DNA of 64,000 nt, taken from positions 2,018,001-2,082,000 of the forward strand of contig NZ_LT629752.1 of the NCBI RefSeq assembly GCF_900105145.1. The letters run 5' to 3'. How positions within the stretch are numbered: position 1 is the stretch's first letter; each line of letters begins with the position of its first letter. Under the pieces are notes generated by a model. The model did not search any database. It was not told the DNA's origin and saw only the letters and a program-made list of their open reading frames with translations. The translations under genes were made by a program, and so were the position numbers. Positions 10,701 to 18,325 of this stretch are shown here, piece by piece. Source of the stretch: Polaribacter sp. KT25b. Its GTDB lineage: Bacteria; Bacteroidota; Bacteroidia; Flavobacteriales; Flavobacteriaceae.

Positions 10701-11730
10701 AGGCGTCAGGATATCCTGCACTGGAGCCTAAATTAAACTGATTTGACGAAAAATCAAAATCAGTACTAGAATCTATTGTACCAGTAATAATAATATTTTC
10801 ATCTGAATCAACTTTCACATTTACAGCCTGATCATATCCTTCATTTCCACCTATAGATTCAGCCCAAATAAAGTTCCCGTCAATATCTAATTTTATGATA
10901 GCCCCATTAAGAGAATCACCTGCATCTAAAGTGACTGTATTATTTGAAGGATCAGCATCTAAATCTTTGTTGAATGTGCTAACCAAATATATATTATTTT
11001 CATGCAGATCTATTGCACTAATGGTAGAAAAGTTTAGGCTACCAAATGTTTTAGAATATATATAGCCGCCATTTTTATTAAGCTTTAATAAAAACCCATT
11101 CCTACTGCTTGCTAATGAGGTTGCTGTTCCATTTAAATCATTATTATCAAAAACAACTATTTCTTCAAACCATCCACTTATATATAAGTTATCATTCGAA
11201 TCTATTTTTAGAGCACTAGCTGCATCAAAACCTAATCCTCCAAAAGATTTAGCCCAAATAAAGTTACCTTCACTATCAACCTTTACTACAAAAATATCTT
11301 TATCTCCATTGGAAGTTAAATTATATATTTCGTTGGAAGAATCAAAATCGACAGTAGAAGAGAAATAACCAACAATATAAATATTGTTATTACTGTCTGT
11401 TTTTACACTATAAGGTATATCACTTCCTAAGCCTCCAAAAGATTTCCCCCAAATTAAATTTCCATTACTATCTAGTTTTTGAAGATAGATATCACTTTCT
11501 CCTTTTGATATAAATTTTAATTCATTAGAAGAAGGATCTATATCAACATCTGATTTAAAGGACCCAAATGAAATAATATCTTTATTCGTATCCTCTGTGA
11601 TACTTTTGCTCTTTGAAATAGAGGTACTTGATGCATTATTTATAACCCAATTAAACCTTTCTGTTTCTTGTGCAGAAAAATTAAATCCAAACAATAGTAA
11701 TAAAGAAAATATTGAAATTTTAGTTTTCAT
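7744..11730 (-). CDS. Large T9SS-sorted surface protein with SBBP-like, PKD-like and BspA (DUF285) repeats
   Basis: A 1328-residue secreted protein. Signal peptide 1-20 (hydrophobic SIFSLLLLFGF, cleavage after FSA). Residues about 25-480 are beta-propeller (SBBP-type) repeats with the recurring pattern NLIWGKSFGGLGSD / NIYIVGYF. About 497-560 is a PKD-like domain (WGDGTIENNFTGDATHTY). About 590-770 are BspA/DUF285 leucine-rich repeats (SFNQPLDLWEINNVTNM and variants). About 1253-1328 is a type A T9SS C-terminal sorting domain (MYNVLGQSVFKLNL ... EGVYTIKL). It should be exported by Sec, then by T9SS, and anchored on the cell surface as an adhesin-like protein. It is cargo of the first copy of the porX-tsaE interval. 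A palindrome at -44 and a -7 box precede it. The ligand is unknown. Confidence 0.9.
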   Translation of the reverse strand: MKTKISIFSLLLLFGFNFSAQETERFNWVINNASSTSISKSKSITEDTNKDIISFGSFKSDVDIDPSSNELKFISKGESDIYLQKLDSNGNLIWGKSFGGLGSDIPYSVKTDSNNNIYIVGYFSSTVDFDSSNEIYNLTSNGDKDIFVVKVDSEGNFIWAKSFGGLGFDAASALKIDSNDNLYISGWFEEIVVFDNNDLNGTATSLASSRNGFLLKLNKNGGYIYSKTFGSLNFSTISAIDLHENNIYLVSTFNKDLDADPSNNTVTLDAGDSLNGAIIKLDIDGNFIWAESIGGNEGYDQAVNVKVDSDENIIITGTIDSSTDFDFSSNQFNLGSSAGYPDAFMLKIDKDANFLWAKTFSATSAIFHLSVDLDKDDNIYSIGYFYGSATFESQNFPDRGAGETTFIKKIDKEGNIVWIENYKADNTATRGEDILISSDNKKILSTGSFAGSVDFDSSSNQEIITSGSSLNNNGFLLSLLIESNEEDNVDNKDEFITKWKTTAANESITIPTTGTGYNYTVDWGDGTIENNFTGDATHTYTVAGDYEVSIIGDFPRIYFYYNNQNQDKIIDIVQWGSNEWSSMELAFFDCTNLNISATDSPNLSNATNLYGMFQGCSTFNANINHWDVSSIENMPRMFYQTVSFDKPLNNWDVSNVTNISSMFSGSNFNQPLDNWNVGKVILMNRVFANNIVFNQNINNWNVNTVVNMISLFEKAESFNQPLDLWEINNVTNMNAMFDNSGMSVINYDKTLKGWSALSSLKPNINLGAFNINYCNSETERTKLINDYNWTFVSDSKDCSTIDSPVSINGMWNDPANWASGVVPTSTDNVVIPTGTTLQISDDISEINSLENEGTIVINPTYSLKSNSNMVNNGTIIMNSDNDDSSVLFVVGTSTGEVKYSRGGLKANLWSLVTPPVSGQKIKEFATNIDNDIRKNETVSPIRYAISYYDDKEPSGSKWKYFTESIDSEETFTAGESYGLSRATDGSVTFTGTLTTNNSVMTLKPGEWNAIGNPFTTYYPANKNGASSFINDNYDILDDEFKGLYIWDSAQNKYVVVSEVDIQNRSITPGQGFFIKVKAGENTIEFKEAKRSLKPTTGDNTFSKEVHKYIKLLANNGSYTVTTDVKFLSNATKGFDVGLDIGNFSASSFDLYTHLVDESTTNNYTIQSLPLENKEEVIIPISVLSNKSEVYLSSLHENLPENIILLLEDRENDAFTDITNKENDYKISFNDQQNIQKTLYLHISYSSALSVVDSAIDKIQIYSANKNLYVKGLMDSADLEMYNVLGQSVFKLNLTKDQEINLPMNLKEGVYTIKLSSENNIVTKKIVIK

Positions 11731-11756
11731 AATTTATTTTTTTATATTAATAAATT

Positions 11757-11764
11757 CAAAAATA
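11757..11764 (-). promoter_or_regulatory. -7 promoter box of the surface-protein gene
   Basis: On the minus strand the bases read TATTTTTG, a full match to the Bacteroidota -7 consensus TAnnTTTG. The start codon is 26 bases downstream. There is no clear TTG at -33; the palindrome at 11785-11806 sits there instead, as expected for an activator-dependent promoter. Confidence 0.7.
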
Positions 11765-11784
11765 GATTTTACCATAAAGTTCTG

Positions 11785-11806
11785 AAATACCTACAATTAG
11801 GTATTT
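11785..11806. promoter_or_regulatory. Perfect palindrome AAATACCTA-N4-TAGGTATTT, putative activator site
   Basis: Two perfect 9-bp half-sites separated by CAAT. The centre (11795.5) is 31.5 bases upstream of the 5' end of the -7 box, about -44 relative to the inferred start. An almost identical palindrome with the same spacing precedes the two-component operon at 41.8 kb (41777-41798). The regulator is inferred to be the NarL-type protein encoded at 44371-45012. Confidence 0.6.
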
Positions 11807-11940
11807 TTATTAAAATGATTAATTTTTATTAAAATGATTTTTTTTACTATACATTATATGTTTTTTGATAAAATTTATAACGTTAAAATGTTATTAATTA
11901 AATTTCGAAATCAAATTTTCTAAAAAAAACTTTTGTTTAC

Positions 11941-11948
11941 TATTTTTG
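11941..11948 (+). promoter_or_regulatory. Relic -7 promoter box in front of the decayed tsaE copy
   Basis: TATTTTTG followed by CA, matching base for base the box that precedes the intact tsaE (15589-15596). It shows that the duplication includes the tsaE promoter. Confidence 0.6.
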
Positions 11949-11950
11949 CA

Positions 11951-12356
11951 TTAAGAACAATAACTATTCTTTAGAAAATTTATCTGAAGTTGCATCAGAA
12001 ATTATTTCATCAGTAAAAAAAACCTTTTGTTTTACGGACAAATGGGAGTTGGTAAAACAACACTTATTAAAGAAATTTGTAAACAACTTGGCGTTTTAAA
12101 TTCCATTTCTTCTCCTACTTTTTCGCTGGTAAATGAATATCAGACATCAAAAAAAGACAAAGTTTTTCATTTTGATTTTTATAGAATTACAGATGAAGAA
12201 GAAGCTTTAGATATGGAAATTGAAGAGTATCTTTACAATAACGACTGGTGTTTAATTGAATGTCCAGAAAATATAGAAAATTTATTACCTTTAGATGCTT
12301 CAGAAATTCATCTTTCACTTTTAGATGATGGAGAACGCAACATTCAACTAAAATAA
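11951..12356 (+). pseudogene. Decayed duplicate of tsaE
   Basis: This aligns along its whole length with the intact tsaE at 15604-16011 and is close to identical from the Walker A segment onward. The ATG is lost (TTAAGA replaces ATGAAT), four bases are missing in the A-rich stretch at about 12015-12025 (a frameshift), and the conserved Trp of IEWPEN has become Cys. An open frame persists from 12027 to 12356 but it lacks the first 30 residues. It arose by the tandem duplication described in the findings and is probably not functional. Confidence 0.9.
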
Positions 12357-12363
12357 CCAAACT

Positions 12364-12660
12364 ATGAGCCAATTTTCTCCTTTCAGTAAAGAAGAATTAC
12401 TTCCGCAAGAAGAAATGTTAAAAATTAAAAGACAAAAGGAGAACTATTTATAGGCTTACCTAAAGAAAGTTATTTAGGCGAAAAAAGAGTTTGTTTAACT
12501 CCAGATGCTGTTACAGCTTTAACTTCTCATGGTCATAGAATTGTAATAGAAACGGGGGCAGAAATTTCTTATGATGTAAAAGAGGCTTATAAATGCAAAA
12601 TAGTATTAAAAGTTACGCCACCAACAGAACAAGCAATCGAATATATAAATCCGCAAAACA
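12364..12660 (+). pseudogene. Truncated, frameshifted duplicate of the ald 5' part
   Basis: The start (MSQFSPFSKEELLPQEEML) matches the ald at 16019. A one-base loss in an A run near 12437 gives a stop within about 30 codons. A block of about 45 bases (the GDGANYTDKEYSDAG segment of the other copy) is deleted near 12558. Homology stops near 12658 after the EYINPQN segment, where it is joined directly to a fragment of porX. Dead on three counts. Confidence 0.9.
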
Positions 12661-12667
12661 GCGTATT

Positions 12668-12712
12668 TTTAGAAGAAGTAATTATTCCGTGTGCCTTTAT
12701 AGCCCAAAGTAG
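12668..12712 (+). pseudogene. 45-bp fragment of the porX 3' end
   Basis: It matches porX 7311-7356 (codons for LEEVIIPCAVYSPK and stop) with one base missing and two or three substitutions. It lies right after the truncated ald copy. This ald'::porX' junction is the breakpoint of a tandem duplication whose second unit began inside porX. Confidence 0.85.
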
Positions 12713-12839
12713 TTAAAAACTGATAGTATTTAGAATTAAAAAAACTATCAAAACTATTTTTTTTAATTGTGTCCCTTTGGTGTATTTAAATGAACAATTA
12801 AGTTATAATTTTCACTTTTTTATTAATTATCAATTTTAG

Positions 12840-13300
12840 TCTCTTACAAATTATAGAAGATAAGGCTATCATCTATAGCTTCAATTAAATTAATAAAAAT
12901 AACGTAATATACAACCCTAGATATTTTTCTATTGATTATCCAGATGGAGACCTGCTAAAAGGTAAAGGAGTTTGTACAGATATAATTATTAGGGCGTATA
13001 GAAATTTGGATATTAATTTACAAATGGAAGTTTGTTTAAATATGAAAATCAACTATAATCTCTATCCTAAAATTTGGAGATTAAATAGCAATGTTAAAAT
13101 AAATTCTAAAAAATCCAAATGATTATCTTCCTGAAAAATATTGTCTGTTGAAATTTAGATAGTGCAATTACCCATATATAGAATTGTCTTCAGTAAAAAA
13201 TTACAGGTTTTTAATTATTCATAATATTGGTTTTGGTCAAGTTATAGAAGACTGTATGCTTAGTTTTATAATATTCTATATCATTAAGTCTAAGAATTAA
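12840..13300 (+). pseudogene. Decayed DUF1287-family gene
   Basis: Pieces of one family are found in different frames. 12901-13122 encodes VIYNPRYFSIDYPDGD, then GKGVCTDIIIRAYRNLDINL and YPKIWRLN, all typical of DUF1287. After a frameshift there is NPNDYLPEKY, and 13155-13300 encodes RFLIIHNIGFGQVIEDCM, the family's C-terminal signature (normally IIHNIG.G...ED). The start codon, part of the middle and reading frame are lost. DUF1287 proteins are exported proteins of unknown role. The 12713-12840 stretch holds only AT-rich spacer with a weak GATAGT/ACTATC inverted repeat. Confidence 0.75.
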
Positions 13301-13404
13301 AACAACACAATAAATATTTTTTACCAAGGAATATAATCCTTACTATAAAAAGACAAAAATTATTCATAATTGTTATATATTGTTTAAAACAATAAAGTAT
13401 AAAA

Positions 13405-15426
13405 ATGCCAAAATCTAATATATCTATTATTTTATTATTTTATGTATCAATAACGTGGTCTCAAGAATTTATATCTAGCAACTTACCTATCATAATTATT
13501 ACCACCGACAAAGATCCAAATACAAATAATCCAATACCAATAATAGATAAGGAAAAGGTAATGGCAACAATGAAAATCATATATAGGCCAGACAATAGTC
13601 GTAATTACCTTGACGATCAAAACAATCCAGATTTTATCAATTATAATGGTAAAATCGGTATTGAATTTAGAGGTTCAACGTCTCAATCTTTACCTAAAAA
13701 ACCTTATAGTATTGAAACACGTAAAGAAGATGGTTCTAATAACAATGTAAAAATTTTAGGATTACCTAAAGAAAATGATTGGGTTTTAAATTCTTTGGCT
13801 TACGACAAAACTTTATTAAGAGATTTTATTACTTATGAATTAGCCAGAGAAATGGGTAATTATGCTTCTCGTGGAAAATATTGTGAAGTAATTATAAATG
13901 ATGAATATAAAGGATTGTATATTGTTGCAGAAAAAATAAAAATCGATTCTGATCGTATTAATATTGTAGAATTGGATACTATTGACAATAGTATCCCCTC
14001 AATAACAGGCGGTTACTTTATAAAAACAGATAAAACTACAGGAGATGATTCAATTGCATGGCAATATATAAATAGATTAAATAAAAAAGTAGATTTCATT
14101 TTCGGTAATCCTGAACCAACTGATATAACTTTTAAACAAAGTGCTTATATAAAATCTATTTTTGATGATTTATCTACAACTACTGCAAATCAAAATGGAT
14201 TAATTAAAGATGGATATCCTTCTTTAATTGACTTACCTTCTTTCATTGATTTTATAATACTTAATGAATTAACTTCTAATGTTGATGCTTATAAATTTAG
14301 TACTTTTTTTCATAAAGATCGTGCTGGAAAATTAAGAGCTGGTCCAATTTGGGATTTCAATTTTAGCTTTGGTAATGATAATAGAAGTGGAACAGATATT
14401 TGGCAATTTGATAATGGCAATAATATAGGTCCAGATTTTTGGAAAGACTTGTTTGACAATCCAACTTTTAATTGTTACTTACGTAAACGATGGAATGGAT
14501 TAATTAAAATTGGAGAACCTTTAGAATATATTAAAATTGAAGAAAAAATAAATAGTTTAGTAGCTCTACTATCTGAAGCAAAAAATAGAGAGAACCAACG
14601 TTGGGGAACCCTTTCTGGTTATGAATTAGAAATTAGCAATCTTAAGTTATGGCTTCAAAAAAGATATATTTGGTTAAACGAAAATTTAGGAAATATTACC
14701 GATTGTAGTTTCCCTGAACTTCCTAACTTAGTAATCTCAGAAATAAATTATCATCCGAAGGCAATTGACGATACTGATGATAATGATCTAGAATTTATTG
14801 CTATTGTAAATAATAGTAATATTAAAGTAAATCTGACAGGTTTTTATTTTAGAGCATTAGGTATAAGTTATCAGTTTCCTGATAATAAGTATATTGATTC
14901 TGGTCAAAAAATATATTTAGCTAATAATATTGAAGTTTTTGAAAATAATTATGGTTTTCCTGCTTTTGGTGAATATACAAGAAACTTATCTAACAAGAGT
15001 CAACAATTATTACTTACAGATGCGTATGGTAGTGTTATTGATGAAGTAACTTACACAGATGATAATCCTTGGAAAAAGGAAGCAGATGGAGATGGTTTTT
15101 TCTTAATTTTGAATAATTTAAATGATGATAATAGTTTAGCTGCTAATTGGAATGCAATTCCTCAAACAACTTTAAAGTTAAATAATACAAATTTTAATAC
15201 TTCTATCTACCCTAATCCTATAGAAAACTTAGTAGTTATAGAGAATAATAGAACAAATATAATTCAACTAACTCTTTATAATTTACAAGGAAAAAAAATA
15301 ATTTCTGTAGATAATAATTCACATAAAGTTGAATTGAGAATAGAAAACCTTCCTAAATCTATATATTTAATGAAAATAATTTTAGATAATAAACAATTAA
15401 TCTATCATAAAATAATAAAAGAATAA
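13405..15426 (+). CDS. CotH-family protein with lamin-tail domain and T9SS sorting domain
   Basis: A 673-residue secreted protein. Signal peptide 1-19 (SIILLFYVSITWSQ). Residues about 25-430 form a CotH (atypical protein-kinase-like) domain with the family segments KIGIEFRGSTSQ, DKTLLRDFITYELAREMG, EYKGLYIVAEKIK and GPIWDFNFSFGN. A lamin-tail domain follows at about 437-575 (NLVISEINYHPKAIDD) and a type A T9SS sorting domain at about 598-673 (SIYPNPIENLVVIEN). CotH proteins can phosphorylate secreted partners; activity here is not shown. It stands alone as cargo between the porX fragment and the intact tsaE. A short palindrome (ATTGTTT-A-AAACAAT, 13379-13393) lies just before the start; no clear -7 box was found. 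The 15427-15588 gap is AT-rich spacer. Confidence 0.88.
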   Translation: MPKSNISIILLFYVSITWSQEFISSNLPIIIITTDKDPNTNNPIPIIDKEKVMATMKIIYRPDNSRNYLDDQNNPDFINYNGKIGIEFRGSTSQSLPKKPYSIETRKEDGSNNNVKILGLPKENDWVLNSLAYDKTLLRDFITYELAREMGNYASRGKYCEVIINDEYKGLYIVAEKIKIDSDRINIVELDTIDNSIPSITGGYFIKTDKTTGDDSIAWQYINRLNKKVDFIFGNPEPTDITFKQSAYIKSIFDDLSTTTANQNGLIKDGYPSLIDLPSFIDFIILNELTSNVDAYKFSTFFHKDRAGKLRAGPIWDFNFSFGNDNRSGTDIWQFDNGNNIGPDFWKDLFDNPTFNCYLRKRWNGLIKIGEPLEYIKIEEKINSLVALLSEAKNRENQRWGTLSGYELEISNLKLWLQKRYIWLNENLGNITDCSFPELPNLVISEINYHPKAIDDTDDNDLEFIAIVNNSNIKVNLTGFYFRALGISYQFPDNKYIDSGQKIYLANNIEVFENNYGFPAFGEYTRNLSNKSQQLLLTDAYGSVIDEVTYTDDNPWKKEADGDGFFLILNNLNDDNSLAANWNAIPQTTLKLNNTNFNTSIYPNPIENLVVIENNRTNIIQLTLYNLQGKKIISVDNNSHKVELRIENLPKSIYLMKIILDNKQLIYHKIIKE

Positions 15427-15588
15427 TAAATACTAGCATATAAAAATATCCTTTTAAAATACTTATTTAAAATAAGAAACCATAAAAAAAAATCATTAAA
15501 TAAAAAAAACACTGGTACTCTTTTTAAAAAACATTTTATTATTTTTATTATTAGGTTCACATGTATACTATAAATAAATTTTCTCAAC

Positions 15589-15596
15589 TATTTTTG
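15589..15596 (+). promoter_or_regulatory. -7 promoter box of tsaE
   Basis: TATTTTTG, a full TAnnTTTG match, 7 bases before the ATG at 15604. The transcript would be leaderless or nearly so. Confidence 0.65.
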
Positions 15597-15603
15597 CACC
15601 AAT

Positions 15604-16011
15604 ATGAATAAAAACTATTCTTTAGAAAACTTAAAAGAAATTGCAAAAGAAATTATTGCATCAGCAAAAAACAAAACCCTTTTGTTTTACGGACAAATGG
15701 GAGTTGGTAAAACAACACTTATTAAAGAAATTTGTAAACAACTTGGCGTTTTAGATACCATATCTTCTCCTACTTTTTCGCTGGTAAATGAATATCAGAC
15801 ATCAAAAAAAGACAAAGTTTTTCATTTTGATTTTTATAGAATTACAGATGAAGAAGAAGCTTTAGATATGGGAATTGAAGAGTATCTTTACAATAACGAC
15901 TGGTGTTTAATTGAATGGCCAGAAAATATAGAAAATTTATTACCTTTAGAAGCTGTAGAAATTCATCTGTCAATTTTAGAAGATGGAGGACGCAACATTC
16001 AACTAAAATAA
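15604..16011 (+). CDS. tsaE: tRNA t6A threonylcarbamoyltransfer ATPase TsaE
   Basis: TsaE is the P-loop ATPase that works with TsaB and TsaD to make N6-threonylcarbamoyladenosine at A37 of ANN-decoding tRNAs. The 135-residue protein has a Walker A motif GQMGVGKTTL (about 33-42), SSPTFSLVNEY with the conserved Thr, and the Walker-B-like FHFDFYRI and CLIEWPEN. Length is normal. It is followed 7 bases later by ald. This is the functional copy; a decayed one lies at 11951-12356. Confidence 0.93.
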   Translation: MNKNYSLENLKEIAKEIIASAKNKTLLFYGQMGVGKTTLIKEICKQLGVLDTISSPTFSLVNEYQTSKKDKVFHFDFYRITDEEEALDMGIEEYLYNNDWCLIEWPENIENLLPLEAVEIHLSILEDGGRNIQLK

Positions 16012-16018
16012 CCAAACT

Positions 16019-17216
16019 ATGAGTCAATTTTCTCCTTTTAGTAAAGAAGAATTACTTCCGCAAGAAGAAATGTTAGAAATTAAAAGACAAAAAGGAGAAC
16101 TTTTTATAGGGTTACCCAAAGAAACTTATTTAGGAGAAAAACGAGTATGTTTAACTCCAGATGCAGTTACAGCTTTAATTTCTCACGGTCATAGAGTTGT
16201 AATAGAAACTGGTGCAGGAGATGGCGCAAACTATACAGACAAAGAATATTCTGATGCTGGTGCTAAAATAACTTACGATGTAGAAGAAGCTTTTAAATGC
16301 AAATATTGTATTAAAAGTTGCGCCACCAACAGAAGATGAAATAGAATATTTAAACCCACAAACAATTTTAATTTCTTCACTTCAGTTAAAAACACAAACA
16401 AAAAAATATTTTGAACTTTTAGCAAAAAAAAGAATTACAGCTGTAGCGTTCGATTTTATAAAAGACGAACATGAAACTTACCCAATTGTTAAATCTTTAA
16501 GTGAAATTGCAGGTACCGCTTCTGTATTAATTGCAGGTGAATTGATGAGCGGAGTTAACAAAGGAAATGGTTTATTATTTGGTAATATTTGTGGAGTTCC
16601 ACCATCTAGTGTTGTTATATTTGGTGCAGGAACCGTAGGTGAATATGCTGCTAGAACAGCTTTAGGATTAGGAGCAAGAGTAAAAGTTTTTGATAATTCT
16701 ATTACCAAACTTCGTAAATTACAGCATAGTTTAAACGCGCCTATTTATACTTCTACAGTACAACCAAAATCAATTACCAAAGCATTAATGAGATGCGATG
16801 TTGCTATTGGCGCAATAAGAGGTAAAAATAGATCGCCAATTATTGCTACAGAAACCATGATTGAACAAATGAAAGAAGGTGCAATTATTGTTGATGTAAG
16901 TATCGATCGTGGTGGTTGTTTTGAAACATCTAATGTAACAACACACAGCACACCTACTTTTGTAAAACATGGTGTAATACATTATTGTGTACCTAATATT
17001 CCTGCGCGTTATGCTAGAACAGCAACTCTATCTATTAGCAATATTTTTACACCTTATTTATTAAATATAGCCGAAGAAGGTGGTTTTGAAAACGCAGCTA
17101 TTTACGACAAAAGCTTAAGAAATGGCATGTATTTCTATCACGGAATTTTAACAAATAAAACTGTTGCAGATTGGTTTGACCTTCCTTTTAGAGATATTAA
17201 TTTGTTAATTTTATAA
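16019..17216 (+). pseudogene. Alanine dehydrogenase/PntA-family gene with a one-base frameshift
   Basis: Two frames together encode a protein of 398 residues of the alanine dehydrogenase/transhydrogenase-alpha family: frame 1 16019-16304 (MSQFSPFSKEELL ... FIGLPKETYLGEKRVCLTPD) and frame 2 from about 16305 to 17216 (KVAPPTEDEIEYLNPQ ... VVIFGAGTVGEYAA ... DVSIDRGGCFETS). An extra T near 16304 (AAATATTG, where the duplicate at 12364 has AAAATAG) causes the shift, and frame 1 stops at 16339. Everything else looks conserved, so this may be a recent mutation, a phase-variable site or a sequencing error. A distinct intact ald is present at 27385-28467. Confidence 0.85.
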
Positions 17217-17239
17217 GTCTCTTTTTTCTATAAAAGAAT

Positions 17240-17247
17240 TACTTTTG
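17240..17247 (+). promoter_or_regulatory. -7 promoter box of the DUF4258 gene
   Basis: TACTTTTG matches TAnnTTTG, 17 bases before the ATG at 17265. Confidence 0.55.
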
Positions 17248-17264
17248 CAATTCAAAAATAAATA

Positions 17265-17636
17265 ATGCAATTACTTAAAAGAATAGGATATTTTTTAATA
17301 GGAGTTTCAATTAGTTCTATAGGAGTTTACTTTTTTTGGCAAAAGAAAAAAGCAACTTTTGATTATGGAATGGATGCAAGAACTTTAAAAACTATCAGAA
17401 TAAAAAAAAGACTTTTTTCTGATGACGCAAAACAAGTCATGCTAAATTCTTATATTGATTCAATTAAAATTTCTACTATTTTATTAAATGGCGATGTTGA
17501 TTTTGGTAAAAGTAAACCAAGACAAAAACCTTGTGCAGAATATTATATTACAGGTAGCAGAGAATTAGAATACGTAAGTTTATATATTTCTAGATGTGAT
17601 TCTACTGCAACTATAGAAAAAATAATTATAGATTAA
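17265..17636 (+). CDS. DUF4258 domain-containing membrane-anchored protein
   Basis: A 123-residue protein with one N-terminal membrane segment (IGYFLIGVSISSIGVYFFW, about 7-25) and a periplasmic or cytoplasmic DUF4258-like domain (about 40-122) with YGMDARTLKTIRIKKR. Flavobacteria often carry this gene right after tsaE-ald, which is the arrangement here. Function is unknown. It has its own -7 box 48 bases after the ald stop. Confidence 0.7.
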   Translation: MQLLKRIGYFLIGVSISSIGVYFFWQKKKATFDYGMDARTLKTIRIKKRLFSDDAKQVMLNSYIDSIKISTILLNGDVDFGKSKPRQKPCAEYYITGSRELEYVSLYISRCDSTATIEKIIID

Positions 17637-17673
17637 ATTATACACTTTTATTTTGTTTGATCTAACTAAAGGA

Positions 17674-18270
17674 TTAACAATTCTTATATTTATCATATAA
17701 ACCAGTTCCATTTAATATTAATGGAATAATTTTTTTTAATCTAGTTTGTTTAGTATTTTCTCTTTTTGCTGATGAAATATACTCGCAAAACTCTCTTTGC
17801 TTACTATTAGTAAAATTTTCAAATTTTGATTTTAACTCCTCTTTTTCTGAAAATTTATTATTTAATTCATCTGGAATAATAATTTCTTTTTTAGACCTAT
17901 CAACTTTAATTTCTTTTCCCAATTTTATATTTTCTATAGCTTCTAAAACATAAGTTTTAATTAATGCTGCATTTATTTCTTCTAAATTATAAAATCGCCA
18001 TTGCAACATGGCTTTCGTCTTGCCTTCTTGTGCATTTATAAAAACTTTGTGTTTGTCATTTAACAAAGCTCCCTGAAAAAACCATAAACCACAATATTCT
18101 TTAAAAGCTGCTAAACCAACTATATTTTTATTGTTAAAAACATAGGTTGGTGCGCCCCATTTTATAGTTTCATCAACAGGTAAATCAGAAAAAACAGAAC
18201 GTAATAATTCTAATTCTTTACGCCAATTTTCCTTTTTAGAAATATATTCATCTACTTTCGAGTTCTTCAT
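17674..18270 (-). CDS. YdeI/OmdA-family protein (DUF1801 plus bacteriocin-protection-like C-terminus)
   Basis: A 198-residue protein. The N-terminal half (about 15-115) is a DUF1801 fold: ETIKWGAPTYVFNNKNIVGLAAFKEYCGLWFFQGA. The C-terminal half (about 125-190) has the OmdA/YdeI helical pattern ending in SAKRENTKQTRLKKIIPLIL. Members of this group are linked loosely to peptide or bacteriocin resistance and stress, but the biochemical role is unknown. It stands alone, converging on the DUF4258 gene. Confidence 0.7.
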   Translation of the reverse strand: MKNSKVDEYISKKENWRKELELLRSVFSDLPVDETIKWGAPTYVFNNKNIVGLAAFKEYCGLWFFQGALLNDKHKVFINAQEGKTKAMLQWRFYNLEEINAALIKTYVLEAIENIKLGKEIKVDRSKKEIIIPDELNNKFSEKEELKSKFENFTNSKQREFCEYISSAKRENTKQTRLKKIIPLILNGTGLYDKYKNC

Positions 18271-18325
18271 TTTTAAATCATTTTAAAGTCTATTTAACGT
18301 AAAATTATAGTTTTACACTTTAAAA

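Noticed and set aside
12713-12790. Terminator after the porX fragment (GATAGT ... ACTATC)
   Set aside because: Only a 6-bp stem with a loop of about 18 bases; too weak to call.
13379-13393. ATTGTTT-A-AAACAAT palindrome before the CotH gene as an operator
   Set aside because: 7-bp arms of A/T-rich DNA are expected by chance, and no promoter box is at a consistent distance.
15405-15587. 60-codon minus-strand ORF after the CotH gene
   Set aside because: Phe/Ile/Leu-rich translation of AT-rich spacer, no family and no promoter.
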